A DNA stretch of 37,750 nucleotides from Microcaldota archaeon (GTDB lineage Archaea > Micrarchaeota > Micrarchaeia > Micrarchaeales > Micrarchaeaceae), in NCBI GenBank assembly GCA_021811605.1, contig JAJZNR010000024.1, positions 1 to 37,750 on the forward strand. Reading direction: 5' to 3'. The position numbers were made by a program, and so were the translations under genes. A model generated the notes under the pieces. It saw only the letters and a list, made by a program, of their open reading frames with translations, did no database searches and had not been told where the DNA came from. Shown here piece by piece: positions 7,966 through 16,261 of this stretch (positions are counted from its first letter, which is position 1; the number at the start of each line of letters is the position of its first letter).

Positions 7966-8341
7966 GGCGGCTGCGGCACAACTCCAGACAGTGCCACAGA
8001 TACTGTTCAGAGACAAACAGGCGCGTATAATACTGCTGCTCAAGAACAGCCAGCAGCCGTGGTATCTTTCAACGCTGTCAAAGGCCTGCGACACGACCTA
8101 TGTGCACACGAGCAACTTCATCAAAACCTGCGAGAGCCTCGGAATCACGACTAACGAGAAACACGGGAAGATAAAGGAGATAAAGCTCACTGAACGGGGG
8201 ATGCAGCTGGCGGAGCTCCTTTCCGTGATGTATGGGATAATCAACCAGACGAGCGCGCAGCAGCAGAAGGTCAAGGCTTCAGAGCCAGCAAAGGAGGAAA
8301 AGAAGGAAGCAAAGGAAGAGAACAAGGAGGAGAAGAAATGA
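7955..8341 (+). CDS. Winged-helix (MarR/ArsR-like) transcription regulator
   Basis: 128 residues. Residues about 15-95 form a winged helix: RIILLLKNSQQPWYLSTLSKAC, then the recognition-helix region THSNFIKTCESLGI-like TYVHTSNFIKTCESLG and a wing KHGKIKEIKLTERGMQLAELL. The last 25 residues are a low-complexity Glu/Lys tail (KEEKKEAKEENKEEKK). It likely binds DNA as a dimer; effector and targets are unknown. It overlaps both neighbours (11 bases upstream, 4 downstream), a tight operon with the membrane protein and the ASCH protein. Confidence 0.85.
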   Translation: MANEAAAAQLQTVPQILFRDKQARIILLLKNSQQPWYLSTLSKACDTTYVHTSNFIKTCESLGITTNEKHGKIKEIKLTERGMQLAELLSVMYGIINQTSAQQQKVKASEPAKEEKKEAKEENKEEKK

Positions 8342-8667
8342 AGACGCTCAAGTTCTCATGGCCGCTTGTAAAGATGATACTCTCCGGGGAGAAGACGGCA
8401 ACGTGGCGTGTCAACGACGACAAGGATTTGCGCACAGGCGACATAATCTCCTGTCTCACTCCCTCTTCCTCAGAGTTCGCCGAGATAAAGATAACAGGCG
8501 TAAAAGAAACCGTTTTCGCCAAGCTCACCCCGCAAGACAAAGAAGGTCACGAGCATTTTGCCTCGGAAGCGGAGATGTACGAGACTTATTCCAGATATTA
8601 CAAAGTTACCGTTACTCCGGAAACAAAACTGAAAATCGCGAGATTCGTAGTGCTGAAGAATCTCTAG
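8338..8667 (+). CDS. ASCH-domain protein
   Basis: 109 residues, matching the ASCH fold (PUA-like, RNA or modified-nucleoside binding or hydrolysis). The typical signature is near the N-terminus: LKFSWPLVKMILSGEKTATWR followed by DKDLRTGDIISCLTP. Some small ASCH proteins hydrolyse N4-acetylcytidine, but this cannot be assigned here. GGAGG upstream supports the ATG at 8338, which overlaps the winged-helix stop. It ends convergently and overlaps the minus-strand gene 8664-9077 by 4 bases. Confidence 0.88.
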   Translation: MKTLKFSWPLVKMILSGEKTATWRVNDDKDLRTGDIISCLTPSSSEFAEIKITGVKETVFAKLTPQDKEGHEHFASEAEMYETYSRYYKVTVTPETKLKIARFVVLKNL

Positions 8668-9077
8668 GCAACTTCGATCGAGACCCTCTTCTTCACAGCA
8701 TTGAGTATGTGGCCGTAGTCCCTGTAGTGCGCCATGGCGGTTAGCCCCATCGTATACTGGCCCTGATCGGTGTTCAGGCCTGAGAAAACATCCATCCTCA
8801 CCTCCCTTTCCTCATCAGGCTGCAGCTCGCCAACCCTCACTTCCCGCTGCTTCGAGAGTCCCATCTGCTCAAACGCGAGCTGCCCAGGCAGCTCCGCGAC
8901 CAGAGACGTGAGCAACACCTCTTTTGTCATGTTCTTCACCTTCACCACCAGTGTTGCGGTGCTGTTCCTCTTCGCGTAAAGCCTGTAGGGTATCCACGCG
9001 GTTGATAACTTATATGGAGAATTCTTAGTGAGCTCCGCTCCAACGTCCTTTTTTCCGAAAAGATTGAAGATTCCCAT
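8664..9077 (-). CDS. Hypothetical protein, probable Ig-like beta-sandwich
   Basis: 137 residues from MGIFNLFGKKD; the track start 90 bases further upstream is rejected because the TATA box (AACTATATAAGC, minus strand, about 9130-9140) would place transcription start near 9110, and GGCG lies five bases before this ATG. After a short basic N-terminus the protein is beta-rich: NSTATLVVKVKNMTKEVLLTSLVAEL, REVRVGELQPDEEREVRMDVF, then QYTMGLTAMAHYRDYGHIL. Such patterns are typical of adhesin- or chaperone-like Ig folds. No signal peptide is present, so it is probably cytoplasmic. Function unknown. Confidence 0.7.
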   Translation of the reverse strand: MGIFNLFGKKDVGAELTKNSPYKLSTAWIPYRLYAKRNSTATLVVKVKNMTKEVLLTSLVAELPGQLAFEQMGLSKQREVRVGELQPDEEREVRMDVFSGLNTDQGQYTMGLTAMAHYRDYGHILNAVKKRVSIEVA

Positions 9078-9193
9078 CAAATCGCCTTCGAATCGCCGAC
9101 TTGCTATATGATTGTTGAAATAATCATGCTTATATAGTTTATCTTCCATTCTTTTACGACAGTTCATGGGTAGAGATTTGGCTAAGTGATGGG

Positions 9194-9616
9194 TTGCCGA
9201 TAAAATTCAATCTGACCAAGTTCGATATCCTCGCTGGGAAAATAAAAAAAGCATCGACGAAAAAAGAACAGAAAGAAATGAGCAAGGAAGAAGCGTGCGC
9301 AATGCGGCAGGCGATAATCGTCGCCTCGTTCGCGTCTGGCCACAGCTGGCAGACTTACAAGGCGCTCACAGCACCAAACGGAATACAGCTCAACTCACCG
9401 GTAGTAAGGCAGGAACACACAGAAGCGAGGAATAGCAAGTGGAAGCTAGTCACACCCTTCAACTTGGTCGAGGTCGCCAACATGAACATCCCGGATACCA
9501 CTTTCTCGCAGTGGCTATTTTTCAATGCCGATAAGGCGGAGCACGAGGAGTACAAGGCTGCCTGGAAGGCTCTCAATTCCGAGTTTCAGACTGCCTGCGA
9601 CGAGATAACTCAATAA
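9194..9616 (+). CDS. Hypothetical protein, TTG start
   Basis: 140 residues, no family recognised. Begins PIKFNLTKFDILAGKIKKAS, then a Lys/Glu-rich segment, then a region with several aromatic residues (SGHSWQTYKAL, TTFSQWLFFNADKAEHEEYKAAW). It has no membrane segment. The TTG start is supported by AGTG exactly five bases upstream. It is a monocistronic gene divergent from 8664-9077, sharing its upstream region. Confidence 0.65.
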   Translation: MPIKFNLTKFDILAGKIKKASTKKEQKEMSKEEACAMRQAIIVASFASGHSWQTYKALTAPNGIQLNSPVVRQEHTEARNSKWKLVTPFNLVEVANMNIPDTTFSQWLFFNADKAEHEEYKAAWKALNSEFQTACDEITQ

Positions 9617-9733
9617 GCGGAAGCGGTCGGTAAAAAACCGTTTTCGATTCGACGACAGCCAGCTACTTTAATATACAAAATACGACTATCGTCCAGCCAT
9701 TACCATATCCTTATAATCAGGGAATGAGACTGG

Positions 9734-9741
9734 TATTTAAA
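9734..9741 (+). promoter_or_regulatory. TATA box of nrdJ
   Basis: GGTATTTAAACC centred about 53 nt before ATG 9791, giving a leader of roughly 28 nt with GGTGA near its end. Confidence 0.6.
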
Positions 9742-9790
9742 CCTTAATGGTAAACGCTATACCGCTCAATTTGTGTTCGTGGGTGAAAAA

Positions 9791-12088
9791 ATGGAGGGAA
9801 ATTCGAATCCTAGGTTCGTGATAAAGAGGGATAAGTCGCAGCTGCCTTTCGACTCTGCTAAAATCGAGACCGCAGTATTCAAGGCTTACGGCAACGTATA
9901 CCTGAACAAGGAAGAAGAGGAAAACCACGAGCGCGCCCGTGCCGCCACGCATCAGGTTATCGAAGAGCTGAAGAAGGTGAACAAGGAAGCCCTCGGAGTC
10001 GAGGAGATACAGGATATCGTGGAGATGATCCTGATGAAGAACGATCCGGAGGTCGCAAAAGCGTACATACTGTACAGGAACAAGCACGCGGAGATACGCG
10101 CCTTCAGAACATCGCTCGGAATACCGCACGACGACCTGAAAGTCCCTATCAATTCACTCATCATCCTCGCGGCAAGATACCTGCTCAAGAATGCAGACGG
10201 CAAGATTATCGAATCGCCGAAACAGCTCTTCCAGAGGGTGGCGAGGGCCATCTCTTCAGCCGAGAGCAAGTTCGGGAAGGGAGAGACGGAGGTTTCGCGC
10301 ATCGAACAGGAGTTCTACGACGCAATGACTTCATTCAAGTTCATGCCGAATTCTCCTACACTCATGAACGCCGGCACAAAAGACGGGCAGCTGAGCGCGT
10401 GCTTCGTCATTCCAGTCGGCGATTCCATAGAGGAGATATTCGACGCCATAAAGTGGCAGGCGATGATACACAAGACCGGCGGCGGAACGGGCTTCGCATT
10501 CTCGCGCCTGCGTCCGTCCAACGACTTCGTCCGCTCCACGAGCGGAGTCGCATCCGGCCCTGTATCATTCATGAAGATATTCGACGCGGCCACGGAGGAG
10601 ATAAAGCAGGGCGGGAAGCGCCGCGGGGCAAACATGGGCATCCTCAGGGTGGACCACCCGAACATACTTGACTTCATAGTCCTCAAGGAGAACGAGGGGA
10701 CGCTACGGAACTTCAACATATCCGTCGGTGTGACTGACGAGTTTATGAAGTCAGTGAAGGAGAACAAGGATTACATACTTAAGAATCCTCGCGGCTCCGC
10801 GCCGATGGGAAAGCTCAATGCAAAGGCGGTGTGGAACCTCATAGTAACGATGGCGTGGAAGACCGGCGACCCGGGTCTGGTCTTCCTTGACAGGATAAAC
10901 GCAAGCTATGCAAACCCGGTCCCGAAGTACGGACCTGTCGAGTCGACTAACCCGTGCGGAGAACAACCGCTCTATCCGTTCGACTCGTGCAACCTCGGTT
11001 CGATCAACCTCGCGAAGATGGTGAAGAAGACAGACCACCACTACGAAGTGGATTGGGATGAACTGAGAAGGGTTACGAGGCTCGGTGTCAGATTCCTCGA
11101 CAATGTGGTTGAGCAGAACGTATATCCGCTGAAGCAGATCGACCAAGTGAGCCGCGCTATAAGAAGGATAGGCCTCGGAGTCATGGGCTGGGCTGACATG
11201 CTCATCAAGCTCGGGATAAAGTACGACAGCAACGAGGCGCTCATGCTCGGTGAGAAGGTGATGCAGTTCATAACCGACAACGGGCGAAAGATGAGCGAGG
11301 AGCTGGCAGAGGAAAGGGGCGCCTTCCCCGAATTCCCGAACAGCGTGTGGGCGCGCCTCGGCTTCAAGCCTCTCAGGAACTCCACAATCACGACAATCGC
11401 GCCTACTGGAACCATCAGCATAATATCCGGAGGGACTTCGCAGGGTATCGAACCCATATTCTCTGTCGTGTACATGAGGAACGTGCGCGACACTATCGGC
11501 TCGAACCTCATAGAGGTGAACAACGAGTTCGAGCAGTATGCGCTCGAGGAAGGCTTCTATTCCGAGGAGTTGATGCAGAAGATGGCGAACAAGGTCTCGA
11601 TACAGGACATGGAGGAGGTGCCCGAAAAGATACGCAGCCTATTCGTCACCGCGTTCGATATAGCCCCGGAGTGGCACGTCAAGATGCAGGCCGTGTTCCA
11701 GAAATACACCGACAACGGTGTGTCCAAGACTATCAACTTCCCGAGCTTCGCTACACCGGCGGACATTGAGCACGCTTACGAGCTGGCATGGGATCTCGGC
11801 TGCAAGGGAATAACCGTCTACAGGGACCAGAGCAAGTCCATCCAGGTGCTGCAGCCGGTAACGAGGGAGGGGTCGCAGAAGGGTATCGACAGCATCAAGA
11901 AGGCGCACGCGGAGCGCGAGAAGAACTCCGGAAAACAGACCGTCAATCTCGCAACTGTGCAGTCTGGAGCCCAGTCATACACCTTCATTCCCGACAAGGC
12001 GACAAAGTGCCCGGAGTGCGGAGGGACGATGATTGCCGGCTCTGGTTGTTTCACATGCCCGAAATGTTCGTACAGCAAGTGTGAATGA
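9791..12088 (+). CDS. nrdJ: Adenosylcobalamin-dependent (class II) ribonucleotide reductase
   Basis: Makes deoxyribonucleotides using coenzyme B12, independent of oxygen. 765 residues from ATG 9791, chosen over GTG 9773 because GGTG lies exactly five bases upstream. N-terminal ATP-cone (KRDKSQLPFDSAKIETAVFKAY), then the barrel: MPNSPTLMNAGT, LSACFVIPVGDSIEEIFD with KTGGGTGFAFSRLRP, KQGGKRRGANMGIL, and the active-site NPCGEQPLYPFDSCNLGSINL. APTGTISIISGGTSQGIEP follows. The C-terminus has a zinc ribbon CPECGG and CPKCSYSKC that also carries the re-reducing cysteines. Full-length and apparently active. No NrdA/B partner or thioredoxin is adjacent. Confidence 0.95.
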   Translation: MEGNSNPRFVIKRDKSQLPFDSAKIETAVFKAYGNVYLNKEEEENHERARAATHQVIEELKKVNKEALGVEEIQDIVEMILMKNDPEVAKAYILYRNKHAEIRAFRTSLGIPHDDLKVPINSLIILAARYLLKNADGKIIESPKQLFQRVARAISSAESKFGKGETEVSRIEQEFYDAMTSFKFMPNSPTLMNAGTKDGQLSACFVIPVGDSIEEIFDAIKWQAMIHKTGGGTGFAFSRLRPSNDFVRSTSGVASGPVSFMKIFDAATEEIKQGGKRRGANMGILRVDHPNILDFIVLKENEGTLRNFNISVGVTDEFMKSVKENKDYILKNPRGSAPMGKLNAKAVWNLIVTMAWKTGDPGLVFLDRINASYANPVPKYGPVESTNPCGEQPLYPFDSCNLGSINLAKMVKKTDHHYEVDWDELRRVTRLGVRFLDNVVEQNVYPLKQIDQVSRAIRRIGLGVMGWADMLIKLGIKYDSNEALMLGEKVMQFITDNGRKMSEELAEERGAFPEFPNSVWARLGFKPLRNSTITTIAPTGTISIISGGTSQGIEPIFSVVYMRNVRDTIGSNLIEVNNEFEQYALEEGFYSEELMQKMANKVSIQDMEEVPEKIRSLFVTAFDIAPEWHVKMQAVFQKYTDNGVSKTINFPSFATPADIEHAYELAWDLGCKGITVYRDQSKSIQVLQPVTREGSQKGIDSIKKAHAEREKNSGKQTVNLATVQSGAQSYTFIPDKATKCPECGGTMIAGSGCFTCPKCSYSKCE

Positions 12089-12091
12089 CTG

Positions 12092-12958
12092 TTACGGTGC
12101 TGTGTATCCGCTCTCCCACGAGCTGCTGAAACTCACACCTCCTTCCAGCTGCCCGTTGTTCCCGTTTCCAGAGTAGTCGTTCGCGTTGCCGTTGAGCGGC
12201 CACCACGCAACAAGGTTCTGCGGGCGGATCGGGGCTCCTCCTATGCCCTCGAGATACAGCGTCTGGATCTCGCTGGATGATAAGGAAGTGTTGTATATTT
12301 GGATGTTGGATATGTATCCGTATACTCTTTTGCCGTCTCCAGCAGCTATCTCGTATCCAATCCCCAGAAGAGGATTCACATTAGAAACGCTGACAGCAGG
12401 ATCATTATAAAAGGTACCGCACGCTGTACCATTGAGGTATATTATCGCGTCTGCTCCTGATGATGCGCTCTTTGAGAAAGCTGCAAAATACCACTGGCCA
12501 GCCTGTTCTGTATTGCTGCATGATTGGTCGTTGTGTGTTCCCATGTCAGTATACGGAGTTGCACCCTGTTGTACCGCAAGCCTAAGCTCATCGCCTGATG
12601 TCGCGATAAACGTTTCTCCGGGTTCTGTCTGTGTGAGCTTGTACCAGACGGTTATCGTAACTGTATTTTGGGTGTTGACAGAGAGTAATGAACTGGATGG
12701 GGCCACCGTTATCTCTTGTTGGCTGGAGCTACCGCCTGGCGAGTACACTACGTATTCAGGCAGCAGCCCGTTGCACTGCCCCTCCAAGGATACCCCTACA
12801 GCCGTCCTGCTTACCTGGCACGACCCTGCCTGCGCATGCGGCTGGAAGTTTCCCGAAGAGAAGACTCCGAGCTGGAACAGGATCCCCAAAACAACAGCTA
12901 TGATTAGTATCGCCCACCCGTACGTCATCAGGTATTCCATCGCGGACTGGCTTTTCAT
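12092..12958 (-). CDS. Secreted LamG-domain protein with class III (pilin-like) signal peptide
   Basis: 288 residues. The N-terminus KSQSAMEYLMTYGWAILII followed by a hydrophobic stretch is an archaeal class III signal, processed by a prepilin peptidase, so the protein is probably anchored or assembled at the cell surface. A LamG/concanavalin-like domain follows (TVTITVWYKLTQTEPGETF, QWYFAAFSKS, YGYISNIQIYNTSLSSSEIQ) and a closing WWPLNGNANDYSGN module. GGAG lies upstream of the ATG. It is convergent with nrdJ with a 3-nt gap. Its first 190 bases and last 165 bases are close to the third paralogue (27884-28774) but the middle is not. Confidence 0.9.
   Translation of the reverse strand: MKSQSAMEYLMTYGWAILIIAVVLGILFQLGVFSSGNFQPHAQAGSCQVSRTAVGVSLEGQCNGLLPEYVVYSPGGSSSQQEITVAPSSSLLSVNTQNTVTITVWYKLTQTEPGETFIATSGDELRLAVQQGATPYTDMGTHNDQSCSNTEQAGQWYFAAFSKSASSGADAIIYLNGTACGTFYNDPAVSVSNVNPLLGIGYEIAAGDGKRVYGYISNIQIYNTSLSSSEIQTLYLEGIGGAPIRPQNLVAWWPLNGNANDYSGNGNNGQLEGGVSFSSSWESGYTAP
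12768..12950 (-). repeat. Near-identical LamG 5' module, copy B
   Basis: 183 bases encoding the signal peptide and first 60 residues. It differs from 27895-28077 at only a handful of positions, several of them silent, far less than the rest of the genes. Confidence 0.85.
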
Positions 12959-13011
12959 AGAGCTCCAGCTACTATCTCAGGAAAGGAATAAAAATAAGGC
13001 AGCGAAGCCCT

Positions 13012-13440
13012 TCACTTCGCCGGTGCCTGGGCTTCCTGTATCTTGGTGGTGCTGATTACCAGTGGCGGTATCAGTCCAAGCGCGTACGCCACGAGAGTGC
13101 CTGTTGCGCTGCACCTGAAATTGAGGCCGTTGATTATCTCCTCCGCGATTTCGACAGGGAGCGTTTTCTTCTCGGTCCACCTCTTCGATATGTTCTGGAC
13201 CTGCTCCCTCGTCTCCTGGAGCTCCACAGTGCCTCCGAGCTTTAGCTGACCTACGCTGTTAGCGTCCTTTGCATCACTGTCGAAGTACAGCGCCTCGAAC
13301 GTATAGCCGATCTTCACCTTCGCCCCATCAGCGTTCACGCTGTCAAGGTTAATGTTAAGCTTCGGGAACCTCTGCTTTCCGAGCCCTTCCACGGACTCGA
13401 TTTTCCCTTCTACGCTAGATATGGTAAATCCTGTTATCAT
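13012..13440 (-). CDS. Hypothetical beta-rich protein
   Basis: 142 residues. Starts MITGFTISSVEGKIESVEG, then beta strands (LNINLDSVN, KVKIGYTFEALYF, GQLKLGGTVELQE), a helix EIAEEIINGLNFRCSATGTLVAYALG and a hydrophobic LIPPLVIST near the end. The order of strands then helices recalls SecB-like chaperone folds known from a few archaea, but no diagnostic motif is seen, so this is only a suggestion. The start has CGTG five bases upstream and an AGTTTAAATAGC box about 50 nt upstream on the minus strand. It lies 53 nt upstream of the LamG gene on the same strand. Confidence 0.7.
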   Translation of the reverse strand: MITGFTISSVEGKIESVEGLGKQRFPKLNINLDSVNADGAKVKIGYTFEALYFDSDAKDANSVGQLKLGGTVELQETREQVQNISKRWTEKKTLPVEIAEEIINGLNFRCSATGTLVAYALGLIPPLVISTTKIQEAQAPAK

Positions 13441-13538
13441 AGAACCACGTCTTTATTCTTTCAGAACCCTTCTCTCGGGAAGCTATTTAAACTGTGCTGT
13501 TGCCTTCACCGGGTCCGGCTACCCAAAATCAAATAGCC

Positions 13539-13549
13539 TTTTATACTTT
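13539..13549 (+). promoter_or_regulatory. TATA box of the DUF3311/symporter operon
   Basis: TTTTATACTTT, about 38 nt before the proposed ACG start; predicted transcription start near 13568, leaving a short leader with GGTG. Confidence 0.5.
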
Positions 13550-13572
13550 ACTTTTTACGGTATATTATTGTT

Positions 13573-13584
13573 GGTGGTGGCACG
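13573..13584 (+). promoter_or_regulatory. Ribosome-binding site deciding an ACG start (DUF3311)
   Basis: GGTG at 13573-13576, five bases, then ACG at 13582: the same arrangement as at rnhB and at several ATG starts. Confidence 0.55.
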
Positions 13585-13773
13585 AGGGCGAAAACGATTG
13601 CAGCCGCGTTACTCATCCTTATACCGTTTGCTGTCTACTACGATATCCCTTTCTACAACGTAGTCAACCCAGTATGGGGCGGTCTCCCGTTCTATTACTG
13701 GTTCCAGATTGTCATGCTTCCGATAAGTGCGGCGCTGTTCCTGGTGGCGGCGCTGCTGATTGACATGAAATGA
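13582..13773 (+). CDS. DUF3311 small membrane protein, apparent ACG start (not in ORF track)
   Basis: 63 residues, absent from the ORF track because the frame has no ATG, GTG or TTG before the conserved part. Reads (T)RAKTIAAALLILIPFAVYYD, then PFYNVVNPVWGGLPFYYWFQ and a second hydrophobic helix ending LLIDMK. This is the DUF3311 pattern: two transmembrane helices with an FYN...P...G.PFYYW loop. DUF3311 genes are regularly found directly before sodium:solute symporters, exactly as here (12-nt gap), and probably encode a small partner subunit. ACG 13582 is the best start because GGTG lies five bases upstream and it yields the usual short basic N-terminus. AUU at 13564 or 13567 is an alternative. 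Confidence 0.85.
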   Translation, partial: TRAKTIAAALLILIPFAVYYDIPFYNVVNPVWGGLPFYYWFQIVMLPISAALFLVAALLIDMK

Positions 13774-13785
13774 ATAGGTGACCCC

Positions 13786-15327
13786 ATGCTTCTCGACATT
13801 TTTGGAATCGCGGCTTTTGTCATACTCTTCATAGTGTTCTCGTTAATCGCTTATTACGGCAGCAGGTTCAGGAAAGGCGACCTCAACAAACTCTACGAAT
13901 GGGGCCTCGCCGGCCGCAAGCTCGGCCCGTGGCTCGCCTGGTTCCTGATCGGCGCTGACGTATTCACCGCCTACACCTTCGTAGCGGTCCCGTCCCTTGC
14001 ATACGCAAAGGGCTCTGCAGCCTTCTTCGCAGTGCCGTACGTCGCGATAGTGTTCGCCATAGCAATGCTGACCATGCCGCGCCTATGGACTATAGCGAAG
14101 AAACGCGGATATGTGACCGCCTCGGACTTTGTCCGCGACAGGTTCAATAGCAGGACCCTGTCAGTAGTGGTGGCCATAACCGGAATAGTTGCCATACTCC
14201 CGTACATAGCTCTCCAGATAGCCGGTATGCAGGCAGTTCTGACAATCATGCTGTACGGAACCGCAGACGCGGCAACGGTTTCGGAGATTGCGCTGGTGAT
14301 ATCGTTCATAGTGCTCGCGGCGACCACGTTCGCAAGCGGCCTCCGCGGCGTTACGCTAGGCTCGGTTTTCAAGGATGTGCTGATATTCCTCACAGTGATA
14401 GCCGTGGTAATCGCAGGAGTCACGGCGTACGGAGGTTTCGGCTCCGCGTTCGCGAACATAGTAAGCGCGAAAGGGGCAGCGGCAGCGGCGCCGTACTCAA
14501 GCCTGCCCTCCGCGGCTGTGCCCGGGTTCTTCACCTTGTTCATAGGCAGCGCCTTCGCCCTCTACCTGTACCCGCACATAATAAACGGAAGCCTTTCCGC
14601 GAACAACAAGAAGACGCTAAGGAGGAGCCTCGCCGCCCTGCCGATATACTCGATAGGGCTCGCGTTCCTCGCGCTCTTCGGAATACTCATATACGCGGTA
14701 CAGCCAGCTCTCACGATAGTGCAGAGCACAGGAAACGGCCTGCTCACTGTGCCTGCCCTCATAGTCACGTTAATGCCTGGCTGGCTGGCAGGCATCTGCC
14801 TGCTCGGAGTGTTTGTAGGAGGCATGGTCCCGGCCGCGCTCATGGCAATAGCCGGGGCGAACCTGGTGTCGCGCAACATAGTCAAGGAGTTCAAGCCGAA
14901 GATCAAGCCGGCAACCGAGACAAGGATAGCGAAGTGGGTCTCTGTAGCGCTAAAGTTCATAGCCCTGGGATTCATCTTCCTCACTCCGCTCACGCTCGCG
15001 ATACAGCTGCAGCTGCTCGGCGGTATAATCATACTGCAGATACTTCCCGCAGTGTTCATGGCGCTCTTCACCAACAGGCTCGACTGGAAGGGCGTGCTCC
15101 TTGGCTGGATTGTCGGCATCGTTTCTGGGATATACCTCGTGATACTGGCGAACCCCTCAGGGGCGCTCTCGGTGTCGAACACCGCTTCGCCGTGGGGCGC
15201 AATCTATATAGGCGTGGTTTCCGTAGTGCTGAACATAATCGTCGCGGTCCTCGGCTCCCTCGTGGTCTCGTGGACAGGCACGTTCAGGAAAGGCCTGATA
15301 AAGGAGAGCGAGTTCGTCTCCGCCTGA
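13786..15327 (+). CDS. Sodium:solute symporter (SSS family)
   Basis: 513 residues with about 13 hydrophobic helices. SSS features: YEWGLAGRKLGPWLAWFLIGADVFTAYTF near the N-terminus (the sodium-site helix region), RGYVTASDFVRDRF, SGLRGVTLGSVFKDVL and GGMVPAALMAIAGANLVSRN. It carries out sodium-coupled uptake of an organic substrate (a carboxylate, amino acid or sugar; not decidable from sequence). ATG 13786 has GGTGA five bases upstream. It follows DUF3311 in the same transcript. A hairpin followed by a T-run after the stop probably ends the operon. Confidence 0.93.
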   Translation: MLLDIFGIAAFVILFIVFSLIAYYGSRFRKGDLNKLYEWGLAGRKLGPWLAWFLIGADVFTAYTFVAVPSLAYAKGSAAFFAVPYVAIVFAIAMLTMPRLWTIAKKRGYVTASDFVRDRFNSRTLSVVVAITGIVAILPYIALQIAGMQAVLTIMLYGTADAATVSEIALVISFIVLAATTFASGLRGVTLGSVFKDVLIFLTVIAVVIAGVTAYGGFGSAFANIVSAKGAAAAAPYSSLPSAAVPGFFTLFIGSAFALYLYPHIINGSLSANNKKTLRRSLAALPIYSIGLAFLALFGILIYAVQPALTIVQSTGNGLLTVPALIVTLMPGWLAGICLLGVFVGGMVPAALMAIAGANLVSRNIVKEFKPKIKPATETRIAKWVSVALKFIALGFIFLTPLTLAIQLQLLGGIIILQILPAVFMALFTNRLDWKGVLLGWIVGIVSGIYLVILANPSGALSVSNTASPWGAIYIGVVSVVLNIIVAVLGSLVVSWTGTFRKGLIKESEFVSA

Positions 15328-15379
15328 CCCTGCTACCTTATTACAACGTCATTTAGCGGATGCCATACAGAACAGATAA

Positions 15380-15405
15380 ATAGGTGCCATCGCCTATCTT
15401 TTTAT
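15380..15405 (+). terminator. Hairpin plus T-run after the symporter gene
   Basis: ATAGGTG-CCAT-CGCCTAT (7 pairs, one G-T) followed by CTTTTTATT. The T-rich part could also serve as part of a promoter for the next gene. Confidence 0.5.
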
Positions 15406-15414
15406 TGGATTCGA

Positions 15415-16245
15415 ATGCATAGCGGCAGGAGCAGGTACGACCGGTGGGATAATTCCTATATTGGCAGCGATGGGATTCATGGGATTCATAGCGCAGCAAT
15501 CGGCGATCCTGAAAGCAAATCGCACAACGGCGTGCCTTCCGGCGCATCACACAGGGAGCGCACGGCTAACCAGATGCACGGGAGAACCGAGCCCCCTGAC
15601 GTACAGAGACGGGAAAAGGAATACGTGATGTTCAGGAGAGACCTCGGCAGTTCAGCGGCAAAGCTTGCCAGGAAGTTGCACAACTTCGCCGAGATAGGCT
15701 CCAATCCCGCATGGTCCGAGACATACATAGCCGGAGTGATAATCAACATTCTCAAAGGCTGCAGCGAGGACGTGCTGATAAGTTATGTTTCCATGACCAT
15801 CGCAGTGCTTGACCACGCCAAAGCCATGGCCGACGTAGCCAAGGATCCGTTCGACAGGCAGAACGACAGAGGGGTGTATACCGCGCTAATCGCCAAATAC
15901 GACGCCTGCAAGACCTCGATGATAAACATACCGCCGGATGACCTCGAAGCTGTGTCAAGATTCGTGGACAGGAAGAAAGGAACGGACGAGAACCCGAAGC
16001 CTTTCTGGGGGATGTGGCTGACGGTACTCGCCGGCATAGACGCGCTCAAGGAATCCCAGCCGGAGAAAGTGGCAAAGACGCTCAGTGAGCTGTTGCCGGA
16101 GGAAGACCGGGAAGAGTTCCGGAGGTTCTTCAAGCCAAGCGCGCCCGCTGCCCCGCCGGTCCAGGCGCAAGAGCCAAAGGCAGAAACGAACAGGAAAGAG
16201 GCTGCTGCAGCCGCCCGTCCAGCCGACACATCGTATATCGGCTGA
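15415..16245 (+). CDS. Hypothetical helical protein
   Basis: 276 residues at most, family not recognised. The first 70 residues are Ser/Gly/His-rich and may be non-coding or disordered; ATG 15628 (MFRRDLGSSAAKLARKL) is a plausible later start. From there the protein is all-helical: LARKLHNFAEIG, SETYIAGVIINILKGCSEDVLI, MTIAVLDHAKAMADVA, VAKTLSELLPEEDREEFRRFF. The tail is Pro/Ala-rich (APAAPPVQAQEP) and probably disordered. No signal peptide. Another frame over 15405-15600 gives a hydrophobic helix but no usual start codon. Function unknown. Confidence 0.65.
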   Translation: MHSGRSRYDRWDNSYIGSDGIHGIHSAAIGDPESKSHNGVPSGASHRERTANQMHGRTEPPDVQRREKEYVMFRRDLGSSAAKLARKLHNFAEIGSNPAWSETYIAGVIINILKGCSEDVLISYVSMTIAVLDHAKAMADVAKDPFDRQNDRGVYTALIAKYDACKTSMINIPPDDLEAVSRFVDRKKGTDENPKPFWGMWLTVLAGIDALKESQPEKVAKTLSELLPEEDREEFRRFFKPSAPAAPPVQAQEPKAETNRKEAAAAARPADTSYIG

Positions 16246-16261
16246 AGGCTGATCCTTCCGG

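Noticed and set aside
13494-13763. 89-residue ORF and other frames over the DUF3311 gene
   Set aside because: Shadow frames; the DUF3311 frame has the family pattern.
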